64,000 bases of DNA from Camelus bactrianus (taxonomy: Eukaryota > Chordata > Mammalia > Artiodactyla > Camelidae), in assembly GCF_048773025.1 (NCBI RefSeq), contig NC_133547.1, forward strand, positions 8,752,001-8,816,000. Reading direction: 5' to 3'. This document shows positions 1 through 11,500 of this stretch, piece by piece. The notes beneath the pieces are model-generated. The model worked only from the letters and a program-made list of their open reading frames with translations, searched no databases and was not told the DNA's origin. Numbering within the stretch: position 1 is the stretch's first letter; every line of letters begins with the position of its first letter. The position numbers and the translations under genes were made by a program.

Positions 1-693
1 TACCGCCCCTTGTCCAGCTGTAGCCCAGCTGTGCCACTCGGCCTCCGGGAAGAAGGGGGCTGGGCCAGCAACGCGGGCGCGGACCTCCTACTACTACTGC
101 GCCTGCGCGGGCCACGCGCATCCGTTCCAGAGACTTAGCTCAAGAAAAAGTTGCAGCAAACTTTCTAGCCCGTTTCCCCCGCCCCTTCTCCCTGCCAGAC
201 CCGCCCCCCCTGCGGAGCCGGGAATTCCGAGGGGCGGAGCGCGCGCCGAGATGGGGAGTGAGGGGGGCCCTCGGAGGACCCTGGAGACGGAGGCGTGCAG
301 AAGCTCAGTCTCGGGGCGGAGGTGGCTTCGCGCCCCTAGCCCTCCCGGACGGCCCGTTACCTTCTCCGTTGCCCCGATGGGGAAACTGAGGCCCTGAGCC
401 AGAGGCACACGCGGGGGGAGGCAAAAAGCGCGGCCTGAGGCGGAGGGAAAACAAAGGGAGAATCCTGCACAGACGGGGAGGGGGACGGGCACACACACAG
501 ACACTGGGACAGAGACCCTAGTAGAGAGCTGGGCCTGGCGTCGGTGGTGAAGCGAGGAAACGCGGGGTCGGCCGGAGGAGATCGGGGAGCGCGAAGTGGT
601 GGGGGGCGGGGAGGGGGGACAGGCGGGGGAGGAGGCTGGGGAAAGCCCGAGGGAGGAGGAGAAGGAGGGAGGAACTTCCCAAAGTTGCAAAAC
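1..693 (+). promoter_or_regulatory. SIX5: SIX5 CpG-rich promoter and 5' UTR region
   Basis: This stretch is very GC- and CpG-rich and runs without a break into SIX5 exon 1, so it is the 5' part of the SIX5 CpG island. An NRF1-like palindrome (tgcgcctgcgcg) lies at 98-109. From about 600 the sense strand is strongly G-rich. The transcription start cannot be fixed from sequence. In human the DMPK CTG repeat lies just upstream of SIX5; no CTG array is visible here, so the DMPK end lies outside the window. Confidence 0.7.
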
Positions 694-3600
694 ATGGCTA
701 CCTTGCCTGCGGAGCCGAGCGCGGGGCCGGCGGCTGGGGGGGAGGCGGTGGCGGCGGCGGCGACCGAAGAAGAGGAGGAGGAAGCGCGCCAGCTCCTGCA
801 GACTTTGCAGGCAGCCGAGGGTGAGGCGGCGGCGGCGGCCGGGGCCGGGGCGGGCGAAGCGGCGGCGGGAGCGGAGAGCCCGGGATCCCCGGTCGTCCCC
901 GGGTCGTCCCCCGAGGCCGCTGCCGAGCCGCCCACGGGCCTCCGCTTCTCGCCGGAGCAGGTGGCGTGCGTCTGCGAGGCGTTGCTACAGGCGGGCCACG
1001 CCGGCCGCTTGAGCCGCTTCCTGGGCGCACTGCCCCCAGCCGAGCGCCTACGTGGCAGCGATCCGGTGTTGCGCGCTCGGGCCCTGGTGGCCTTCCAGCG
1101 GGGCGAGTACGCCGAGCTCTATCGGCTGCTCGAGAGCCGCCCCTTCCCCGCTGCCCATCACGCCTTCCTGCAGGACCTCTACCTGCGCGCGCGCTACCAC
1201 GAGGCCGAGCGGGCCCGCGGCCGCGCGCTGGGCGCCGTGGACAAGTACCGTCTGCGCAAGAAGTTCCCGCTGCCCAAGACCATCTGGGACGGCGAAGAGA
1301 CTGTCTACTGCTTCAAGGAGCGCTCCCGCGCGGCGCTCAAGGCCTGCTATCGCGGCAACCGCTACCCCACGCCGGACGAGAAGCGCCGCCTGGCCACGCT
1401 CACCGGCCTCTCGCTCACGCAGGTCAGCAACTGGTTCAAGAACCGACGACAGCGCGACCGGACTGGGGGCGGCGGCGGCGCGCCCTGCAAGAGGTGAGGG
1501 GACCCGTGCGGCGCCAGTCCCGCTTCCCAGGGGACGTGCCCTCTTTCCCCATGCCCGGTGCTGGAGTCAGGGCGCCGAAGTCCTCGGACACCCCAGACTC
1601 ACACCCTCAGGCGCCCGTCAAGCTCAGTGAATCCGTGTGGACGGAACGGGCGCGCGCCCCAGCCATCTCCCCGACACCAATGCTTCTCTCGCGGAGGCTG
1701 GGAGACCGCTTCCCTCTGCTCCACTCAAGGCTCCATCGCGGATGCCGTCGCTGCCCGTGGCTAGACCCGGGGGAGGCAGTGAGAAAATGAGGGGCTGCGA
1801 GAAAGGAGGAGGGGCCTTTGTCCACCCGCCGGCGTAGGGTTTTGCTCAGGCCCCTTCGCTACCTGGCCTTCAGACCGTAGCTCCGTCTCACCCACTCCCG
1901 CCCGCACCCCGCCCCGCCGCAGGGCCCAAACAGCGTGGTCTGTCGTCTGTCTTTGTTGTGAAACGTGAACCTTCCCCAGCTCCAGTTTCCCTGTAACCCA
2001 AGCCCTTCCCCTCCCACCCTGCGCGCCGGCCTCACACTCCCTACTCTGACGCCCGAGGGCAGGGCACCGGGAACTGAGCCTGCGAGTACCTCCTTACTCT
2101 CTCTCCAAAGCCACTCGGCTGCTTTGACTGCTTTGAGGCCGACCCGGAGACTTCGGGCAGCCTGAGTGCTCAGCCTCCTGGGCCCTGAGGCCGAGGAGTT
2201 GGGAGAGGAGGGCCGCCTCAATACCCATTCTGCCACCTTGAGCTCTTAGGCCGTGGTAGCAATGCAGGGCTTGCAGAGATTCTGCTCTTGGGGTCCTTGG
2301 ATGGCCTCAGAGAGGGGATTTCATAACTCCCCAGGAATTGTCCACGAAACTTAGGGCTGGAGAAAGGTGGGGAGGCAGTGGTCAGCTTGTGCTCCCCCAG
2401 AGCAGTTTGCATCGGCTCTGTAGGAATAGGGCTGGCCAGTGGGCAAGCACAACTCACAATCCTTTTTTCTGGCCAGCGAGTCTGATGGGAACCCCACTAC
2501 TGAGGACGAGTCCAGCTGCAGTCCTGAGGATCTGGAGAGGGGTGTGCCTCCAGTGGCTGCCGAAGCCCCTGCCCAGGGCTCCATTTTCCTGGCCGGGGCC
2601 GCCCCTCCTGCACCATGCCCTGCCTCCTCCTCCATCCTGGTGAATGGGAGCTTCCTGGCCACCGGCAGCTCTCCAGCCGTGCTTCTCAATGGGAGCCCGG
2701 TCATCATCAACAGCCTGGCTCTAGGCGAGGCCTCTAGCCTGGGCCCCCTGCTGCTCACCGGGGGCGGGGGCACCCCTGCCCCACAGCCCAGTCCCCAGGG
2801 GGCCAGCGAGGGCAAGACCTCCCTGATCCTGGACCCTCAGACTGGGGAGGTTCGACTGGAGGAGGCTCAGCCAGCAGCTCCGGAGACCAAGGGGACCCAG
2901 GTGGCTGCCTCAGGGCCATCTGGAGAGGAGGTCCCAGGGCCTCTGCCCCAAGTGGTGCCTGGCCCCCCACCAGCTGCCACCTTCCCTCTGCCCCCAGGAC
3001 CAGTGACCTCCGTGGCTGCCCCACAAGTGGTGCCACTCTCCCCACCCCCTGGCTACCCTGCTGGCCTGGGCCCCACCTCCCCACTGTTGAACCTGCCCCA
3101 GGTGGTGCCCACCTCACAGGTGGTAACCCTGCCCCAGGCTGTGGGGCCACTGCAGCTGTTGGCAGCAGGGCCAGGCAGCCCCGTGAAGGTGGCAGCTGCT
3201 GCAGGCCCTGCCAACGTGCACCTGATAAACTCCGGGGTGGGCGTGACTGCCCTGCAGCTGCCTTCAGCCACTGCCCCAGGTACCCGCTTCTGGTGGCTGG
3301 GTGGGGGGTGCAGCTATCTCAGGGAAGGATGGTGCTGTGGGTGGGTTTCCTAGGGTGGTCAGGGGCAGGAAGGGGAGTTCATTCCTGGCGGGTCCCAAAC
3401 CCTCCTGTGCCAGATAGTACCCTTCGGCTCAAGCCACACAAGCCCAACCTCACCAAGAAGGGGCTCCTTTTCCCTCTGGCTAATCTACCTGCCTGCTCTC
3501 CAGTGGCTTAAATCCTCACCTCCTTGCCTGGCCCTGCTCCTCTCCCTACAGGAAACTTCCTGCTGGCCAACCCTGTGTCTGGCAGCCCCATCGTGACAGG

Positions 3601-4168
3601 TGTGGCCGTACAGCAGGGCAAGATCATCCTTACCGCCACCTTCCCCACCAGTATGCTGGTCTCCCAGGTCCTGCCGCCTGCCCCCAGCCTGGCCCTGCCC
3701 CTGAAGCCAGACACAGCCCTCTCAGTGCCTGAAGGGGCCCTCCCAGTGGCCCCCAGCCCTGCTCTCCCCGAGGCCCACACCTTGGGGACACTTTCTGCAC
3801 AGCAACCACCGCAGCCGCCGCCTGCCCCTGCCACCACCACCGCCAGCCTGCCATTCTCCCCAGACTCCTCCAGCCTCCTGCCTGGTTTCCCAGCGCCCCC
3901 GCCCGAGGGGCTCCTGCTGTCGCCCGCGGCCGTGCCCATCTGGCCAGCAGGGCTGGAACTGAGCACAGGCACCGAGGGGCTGCTTGAGGCAGAGAAGGGG
4001 CTGGGGACACAAGCCCCCCACACCGTGCTGAGGCTGCCTGACCCCGACCCCGAGGGGCTGCTCCTGGGGGCCACTGCGGGGGGTGAGGTTGACGAGGGGC
4101 TAGAAGCAGAGACCAAGGTGCTGACCCAGCTACAGTCAGTGCCTGTGGAAGAGCCCTTGGAACTGTGA
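694..4168 (+). CDS. SIX5: SIX homeobox 5 transcription factor (3 exons, 739 aa)
   Basis: Coding exons are 694-1493, 2477-3279 and 3552-4168, all with GT-AG introns (ag|gtgagg, ccag|cgag, cag|gtaccc, acag|gaaac). Together they make 2220 nt, or 739 residues plus stop, the length I remember for human SIX5. The ATG has a good Kozak context (aaacATGG); reading frame continues upstream of it but without an earlier in-frame ATG. The protein starts [12 protein letters not shown], has a Glu/Ala-rich N-terminus, a SIX domain at about residues 84-198 and a homeodomain at about 199-258 ending in WFKNRRQR. A long Pro/Val/Leu-rich activation region with repeated PQVVP motifs follows, ending EEPLEL. It is a nuclear transcription factor of the SIX family; in human it borders the myotonic dystrophy repeat. 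Intron 1 is 983 bp and intron 2 is 272 bp. MEIOSIN converges on it from the right. Confidence 0.97.
1494..2476 (+). other. SIX5: SIX5 intron 1
   Basis: The intron begins gtgagg and ends in a T-rich tract with ccag. Its first 600 bases are still GC-rich as part of the CpG island. I see no exon, RNA gene or recent mobile element in it. Open frames here are short and end at random. Confidence 0.85.
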
Positions 4169-4870
4169 CCCAGTAGGCCCTACAGCCTCCCCTGACAATG
4201 GTGCTCAAGATCCAGGATGGCCCGGGAGGAGGGAGCCTCTCATAAACAGGATGGCTGCCATCTGAAGATGCCACACACTACACCCGCCCCCATCGCCACT
4301 CAACCTCTCCGCGCCCTGGAGGTCCACTCCTGTCCAGGGGCACCGTCCTCTGGACGGGGTACCTCCTCTGTTACAGCCCTGTCCTTGCTCTGCCCCCTGA
4401 TACATAAGGGGAGATCTGGGGGTCCTGACTCAGGGGCTCTGTCCCCCTCGACCTGGTACTAAGTGTGAGCTAAAAGCCCTACTGAATGGCTGGATTTCCA
4501 CCCTCTTTGGAGCCCTCTCCCTATCACTCCCTACAACACTATTAATAGCTCCACTGACATCCAGTGTTCCCAAGACTGCTTGGAATCTGAGCGTGGCGGA
4601 CAGGCAGTCCTGTGCCCAGAGACCAACAGATCCTCCCAGCCCAGCCCTTCCTGCTGACAAGACAAGGGATGCAGGTGTAGGGGGCACAGGCCAGGGTCCT
4701 CCCTTAGCTCCTCCTGGAGCAGAGCTCTCGGTATCATGTCCAGCCCCAGACCAAAGATCCCCTCACCCCCAGGGCAACCCTGACCCCTGTGTCTAGTTTG
4801 TATCCTAAATCTTTATTTTTCTAGGACATGTAATGCCTCCGTTTCAATTAAAATAAAGTTAACAGACAAT
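4169..4870 (+). other. SIX5: SIX5 3' UTR
   Basis: About 0.7 kb of non-coding sequence follows the SIX5 stop and ends at a canonical polyadenylation signal. It is C-rich at first and AT-rich in the last 80 bases. No other gene is visible. Confidence 0.8.
4852..4857 (+). terminator. SIX5: SIX5 polyadenylation signal AATAAA
   Basis: AATAAA overlaps an ATTAAA just upstream (4848-4853). It is the first canonical signal after the SIX5 stop, 684 bases downstream. The region is AT-rich on both strands, and the next signal on the minus strand (5127-5132) belongs to MEIOSIN. Confidence 0.8.
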
Positions 4871-5126
4871 TAGTACCTCTACCTTCCAACGACTTGCCCA
4901 AGGGAAAATTGAACCACCAAAAAGTGCACCTCGAGATTCTGGCTTTCTGATCACTACTCCCTGAGGGGGAAGGGGGTTTGGAGGTTAGATCTGCGGTGCT
5001 ACTAGAGAAGGTTCCCACAGTGGGGTTTCTTTCAAACTGATGGGCCTGGAAGGAGTGCTTCCCAGGGCTGAGGAAGCAGGGCACCTGGGAGCTTGCCTTG
5101 TCTCTTGCTGGTAACAAAGTTTCTAC

Positions 5127-5132
5127 TTTATT
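5127..5132 (-). terminator. MEIOSIN: MEIOSIN polyadenylation signal (AATAAA on minus strand)
   Basis: Plus-strand tttatt reads AATAAA on the minus strand, about 440 bases past the MEIOSIN stop codon. It is the nearest canonical signal that leaves room for a 3' UTR without running into SIX5. The two genes end tail-to-tail about 270 bp apart. Confidence 0.55.
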
Positions 5133-5570
5133 TTGTTGAAAACAATAGATAATCTATAAATAGAACAGTCTGGGAGGAGTAGAATGAGGTGAGACTGAAC
5201 AGGGTTGAAACCATTTGATTCTGGGGTGGGCAGAGGAAGGGCAGGGGAAAAACTTCATCTCCCTGCATTTCGTTCAGGGCTCCTGCCTCCACCCTGCAGC
5301 TCCTGGGAGAGGCCCCTGAGGTAGAAAGGGGTTGTGAGAAGGTTGGCAGAAGGCAGGCAGGTGAAGTTCAGGCTGCCCCCGTGTAAGGCAAATGCACAAA
5401 GCATTGGGGTCAATAAATATGCCACCCCTAGCCCTGGGGGACCTCACCAAGGAGAACTGCATTAGTGGGGCTGAGGCCCAGGATAGGACAACCTCTTTAT
5501 CACTGGCTCCTGTTTTCAAAGGAGAGCTGCAGGAGGTAGGGGTGAGCGGGAGACCACAGTGGGGTCGCCC

Positions 5571-8500
5571 TCATGTGTGGTGAGGAGGCAGCAGAGAGGC
5601 AGGGTCTGAGGAGCAGCGGGCCTTCTCGGCCAGCAGCTGGTAGAAGGGCTTGGGGGTCCCCCAGTCCTCATCATCGCTGCTGGAGCTGTCTTGCTTCACG
5701 ATGCGGTTGTGCTGGCGGCTGAACCTGCGTGCTTTGATGCTGGGAGAGAGGTGGGAGGATGGATGAGCAGGGTTCCTAGCCTGCCTCCCGGGCAACTCTG
5801 TCCTACCCCTAGCGCTCTGGCCCCAGCAGTGACCGCCTTATCTGGCCCAGCTAGGGGAATCTCTGGGCTCCCAGGTCCAAGTCTACAGGCTGGGATTTGG
5901 TTCAGGGCCCTTTGCTGGAGCCGCAGGCCCCTGTGAGACCCGTTACAATCTGTGCGCACGCATGTGTGTTTCCAGAACCAACTGAGAACTGGACAGGTGG
6001 CAGCTCTTTGAAGTTGGTGGAGAGGAGGGGGTTTCAGGAGGGAGGAAGGATCAAAGGGGAGAAGAAAAGGAGGCCAAGTGACTGGGAAGTGAGACCTAGT
6101 TTCCTGCCCTGAGAAACTCCCTGTGGCAGAGAGGGCAAAGGAAGTTTAGGGCAGTGGGGTCCAAATACACGACTGATCTATTTGAACTTCTAAGTTACAG
6201 CGTTAGAGCATCGCTCTACTTTTGTCATTGTGACATCCAAATCTCCCACCCTAGGAAACTCCCAACTTGTTTCTAATATCACAAAGTTCACGGCTCGGAA
6301 AATCAGAGCTGGAGAAGGAGCAGGGAGGCTTCTCTCCTCCACCAGCCGTGCCTTCTGGGTGGGGGCTTCTCACCAGTATGGTCTCCGCTCCTGCAGGGTC
6401 ATCACCCGCCAGAGTTGGGCCAGCTCCTTGGTGGCAGTGGTGGATGCAGTCCCAGGGCAGGCTCTGGGGAAGGGGGGAGGAGAAGGTGAGGAGAGGCCTG
6501 CAGTCTTGCCTGGCTTGGGCGAAGGCCAGTGATCTGACTATACGAGAGGGTCCCTTGCCTGCTCAGAGCCGCAGCTTTCCCATCTGAGAACTCAGATCTT
6601 TATTGTGTTGCCTTGAGAGGCCTACCTTTTGTGCCCTCTGGAGCAGAGGTGGCAAAGAAGGCAGCTGGACTAAATGCTGCTTGGAAATGGGCCACCAAGT
6701 GTCCCAGGACCTGCATCTGCTTGCTCCGATGCCAGCACCAGCTCTTCTCTGAGGCTTGGGGGCCTCCCCACAACCCGCGGCTTCAGGCCGGCAGTGATCA
6801 CTTCAGGGCTGGGTGCCTGGTCTATCAAGTCAGCCCCAAAGACTTTCACTAGAAACCTTAGAAATGAGAAGCTCCTTCCCATAGGGTGGCTGGGGTGGGA
6901 GATAGGACTCTGAAACTGGGGAATAGCCTGGCCCAGCGCTTTTGAGCACAGCCAACCTGGAGAGCGGAGCAGAGAGAGGGACAGAGATCCCGGACAGAGG
7001 TCATTTGAGGCCTAGGACCGACCACATCTGAAGGCAATCCACCCCTCCCCTTTTTCTCAGGTGATATAAGCCAATTAATTGTCTTGTTTCATAAGTCTGA
7101 GTTGCATTTTACTGCTTACAGTGCAGCGGGGCCTGAGGGACGCCTGGGGAAAGTGTGGCTGAGGATGTGTCGCCAGCAGTGGGCAGCAGGCTCTGAGGGC
7201 CCCAGTCAGGGCCAAAGAGGACGCCTACCCACCGGATGTACTGCTTCCGGTTCATCCTGCAGAACATGATGAAGCCATTGACACACTTCTTCTTCGTCTG
7301 GGTGAGGCAGGGGGCTTTCTTGCTTTCCTTGGGCTTCACAGGGCCCCTGCCCGCCCGGCCCTTCCTGGCCTTCCTTCCAGCTGCAGGCAGAGTTGAGGCC
7401 CTCCGGGTTGGGGTCCACGTGTAGTCCCCGTCCTCTTCACTGGAGGACTGCAGGCCCTTGAGGTCAGCTTGAGTGTCCTGGGTGGGGGACAGAGAGGTGA
7501 GGGTGGGCAGGAGACGTGGGACCGACCTGGCAGATGGCTGTCCTCCTCACCTCCTGCTGCCTCCACCCCAAATCTGAGTCTCTGTCCTCCGAGCTGGGGC
7601 TAGATGGCTCCTTGCTGTTCTCACTCAGCGAGAGGTAGCAGCGGTCCATTGAGATCGAGGACTGACACAGGCTATGGGAGTCAGGAAGGTCTTCCCAAGC
7701 CTCAGGGGGTGTGTCCTGGGGGGTGAAGGAGAAAGACAGGAGCAGATATGAGGGGGATGGTGGTGTCTCTTCATGGCCTCCACTCACTGCTTTCCTAGGA
7801 TGTAACAGGATTATCACAAATAGCTCAGGTTCAAAACGGTCTTATCCAGATGGATAAGATGGTCCCTTACCCTCAGATGGTCAAGCAAGTGTTCCCACGG
7901 GGGTCAGAGAGAAGCTGGACAGGGGTCTTCTGCCTTCTATTTTGGGGTACTGTATCTTAATCCCATCAGTTTACCACCTTGGGAAGTAGCCCTGTCGCCC
8001 TGGACAAGTCTTAACTCCTCTGAGCATCAATTTTATCCATGAGTGGTGGTCACTACACACTCCCTGCAAGGCTGAGAGGCACCTGGGGCAATGCCTGCAC
8101 TTACTAGAGCTTTGCTAAGAGTTTTTTTTCTACTGCCAATTCAGCTACTCATTGAAGCAGGAGGCCGCCCCTACACAACACTGGAAGGAGAATCATTTGG
8201 GGACCAGAGCTGTGGCTGCCCCTCTGTCAACAGGATGTTGAGCTATGAGAGCCAACAGTGGCTCAGGAGGTAAGCTTGGGGGCCTGGGAGGGAGGCTTTT
8301 TCCAACTGAGGATCCCAGGGGTTGCCTGCTGTTTTCAGTTTTGTCATTTTTCAAGTGGGGTCACAAGAGATCCTGCCTCATAGAGCAGTCATAAAATTAT
8401 GTGGGGTCTTTTCTGGGCACCTGGTAGTTTTTAGCTTTTATCCTTTGTGTCTACTTCATTCCAAGGGCCCAGCACAGAGCAGGGCGCCTGGTGGCCAGCA

Positions 8501-11500
8501 GGGAGTGTTCAAAGGATGGGCAGGTGAAGGCACAGATGGTGGATGAGTCCCTGGAAGGATGAGGGGAAGCATGATGGATGGACAGGTGATGGCTGGGGGA
8601 GGTGGCTGAAAGGTCAAGGGGATGGATGAGTGAATCGAGCAGGTGGAAAGGATGGATGGATCTGTGGACAGATGGGTGGACAGACACCTACCTTCTCCTG
8701 TGGTACCTCGAGCATGCAGGCAGAAGGTGGAGACTCAGGATTTAAGAATGCTTCTTCAAAGAGAGCTGTTGGTGGGAGACCAGAAGGGTGACTGGGCCAG
8801 AAACACCTCTCTCAGGGCACTATGCATCTGTCCTGCCACACCCCCTAGCCAGAGTGCTCATCTCTGGCTTTTAGCTTTGGGATCTCCTGTCCCAAGTCCA
8901 AATCCAGCTCACAGGCCAGGTCCCCTGGGAAGCCTCCAACCTGGGCAGAGCAAGTGGGTTCCTGCTGTGGGCTCCTGGAGCTTTCCACGCATCTCACTGG
9001 CCAGGGGCTGCTCCCTACCAGGCTTTGGGCTCCTCGAGGGATGGGATAGGATTCATCCTGGGTGGGATTCACCCCTGGGTGTCCAGCCCTGCCAAGCACA
9101 GGGCTGCACACTTGGCAGGCATGAATAGGTTTTTTTTTCCTGAATGAACCAAGCATCAGGTATAGCCCTGGGTGCTCACCTTGGGTCAGGTACTCAGTGC
9201 CGTCCTCCAAGATCTGTTCTGGCAGCAGTTTCCCTGGCGAGCTGAAGAGGGAGGGGCTGAGCCCTAGGATCTCGCTCGGGTGCCCTGTCACACTCCAGGT
9301 CTCCATCTGTGGAGGCCCCAAGGCCAGTGGGCTCCCTGAAAAGGAAGTATCGGGGTTGGGGGTGTGTCAGAGGTTGCCCTCCCCCTCAGCACAGCTGCCA
9401 TCTTGGAGGAGATGGTGCCGGATGCTGGAGAAAGGACAATGTTAAGAAAGATTCTGAGGTAGTGTCTGGGATCAACAGAAGATTAGCAACGTCTGCCACG
9501 GCAACCGATGGCTCAGGTCTTAGTGGATGTCCATTCCCTTTCCCACCTTCCCCACTTCCACAGAAATCCCCAGAAGAAAGGTACCAAGAAGGCCCCACAC
9601 TAGCCTACAAGGAGGGGAGATAGAGTGTCAGTCACCATGGGGGCTGCTCTCCGGGATCCAGGCAGGAAGCCAAGGGTCGGCATCTACGGACTCCTTGTCC
9701 ACCTCCTCACTGGAGTCGTAGAATACCAGCGTCTGCCTGCAAGAGGTGAAATGCAAGAAAGACCTGAAGCCCTGAGCTGGAAACTGCGCTGGGCCCGAAG
9801 GTGAGCTGCTTCCCCTTTGGGTGTCTCAGTGTCACCCACTGTGGAGTTGGACAGGGATCTCTTTGTGCTGGCTGCGACGGGAGCACTGGGGGCGGAAAGC
9901 TCAGTCAGTGGAGGCACCTACCCAGAGCCTCAGGGCTTGTTAGGAGAGGCCAGCTGTAACCAGAGCTGATGACTTGGGGAGCAGAGCTGTGATGGGGGGT
10001 TGAGGAGGACAGAAAAGGCGGGCAGGAGGGAGGAGTGTGCTGAGCTCGGCCTAGAGGATGGGTGGTCTTCCAGGTGGATGAGGAGAACAGGCTTCCAAGA
10101 AGAAGGAACAAAGGAGAGAAGCCCAGAGGAGACCAGGGCTTGGCTCCCATGGGGAGTGGCAAATATTTGGTGATGTTAAGGGTAAGATTTGGGAGGGGGA
10201 GGGTGTAGCTCAGGTGGTAGAGTGCAGCTCAAGTTGTAGAGCGCATGCTTAGCATACACAAGGTCCTGGGTTCAATCCCTGGTACCTCCTCCAAAAATAA
10301 ATAAATAACCCTAACTACCTCCCCCTCAAAAAAATAATTAAAAAATGGAAAAAAAAAAAAAGGTCACTTGGGACCAGAGAGAGTCTCAAATGCCAATTAA
10401 GATATTTGGGCTCTACCCAACAGAAAGGAGTAGCTTAAAGCCGAAAACTGACATGGTCTCTGGGTTAGAAAAGCCCCTCAGGTGACTGGTGGGGACGGGC
10501 TGGAAGGGTGAGAGAGGCTGGCGAGGGGCTGCGGCCCTGGTCAGCACACAGGAAGCAAGGCTTTCCCTCAAGCTTATGATAGCTGGCCCAAAGCTGGGCC
10601 CACGGAGGTCCTCACTCCACAGACACCAGCAGAGAGTAGAAACTGATCGCATTGCTCTCTAAGCCTTAGCCATTCCTGGCCAGACACCTCCGATTCTCCA
10701 ACTCACAGCCCTTGGGCTTCCCTTACCTGGGGCAATTCTGTGTCCTGTTGAGAAAATGGGTCCTCTCAACCCCTTGCTGGCCCTTGAAGGCAGGGTAAGG
10801 CTGCACGTCCTGGGCACTGTTTTTGCCCCAGCAGCCTACGAGACAAGTCAGGATGATCACTCCTGTGACGGGACCAAATCCCAGGATGCACAGAGGCAGG
10901 GACAGGGAGGCGCCAGGGTCTGCCATGGCCTCTCCCTTCCCCATGCTAGCCAAAACCTCAGGCTGTGGGGTCTCTGTGTGAGGCTCAAGGGTACCCTGAA
11001 TCACCCCCAGGGTTCTGGAATCCCTGTCCCTTTCAGAAGCTATAAGGAAGATAAAAGCTTTAAGTGGAATAATGATGATGAAGGTGATGATAGTAAACAA
11101 GTCTATGGTGCTTGCCACACCAGCTCGGTTTTAATCACTTTACTCACTATTCAGTAACCCTTTTCCAAAGGGTATGGTTATTATAATACCCATTTTCAGT
11201 TAAGTAAACTGAAGTATATTGAGTAACTTGCCCAAGGTCACACAGCAGAAGACCTGGGACACCCTCCCTCACCAGGTGGGTTAGGTACCTCCTCTGAGCT
11301 CCCACAGCCTCCTGGGCGACCCCAGGAAGCGAGTGTGTGCGGTTCCTTCACTGGACCATCAGCCGCACGGGGCATGCGGCCTAGCACAGAGGAGATGCCC
11401 AGCGAGTGAGGGCTAATGAATGGACAGAGGAATGGGATGACCCGGGGCCTCGCCTTCCAGTTCTCACCTACCCAGATCTGCTGGGTGTGTCACACCTTTT

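Noticed and set aside
1-543. DMPK 3' end or its CTG repeat
   Set aside because: The gene order puts DMPK next to SIX5, but no CTG run and no DMPK coding sequence is visible here, so it must lie outside the window.
966-1790. Long plus-strand frame of 274 codons overlapping SIX5
   Set aside because: It is the alternate frame of the GC-rich SIX5 exon 1; the Arg/Pro/Ala-rich translation has no family features and the SIX/homeodomain frame is clear.
10206-10290. tRNA gene
   Set aside because: A-box and B-box are those of the camelid SINE head; an A-rich tail and many sister copies show it is a SINE. The same holds for the other copies.
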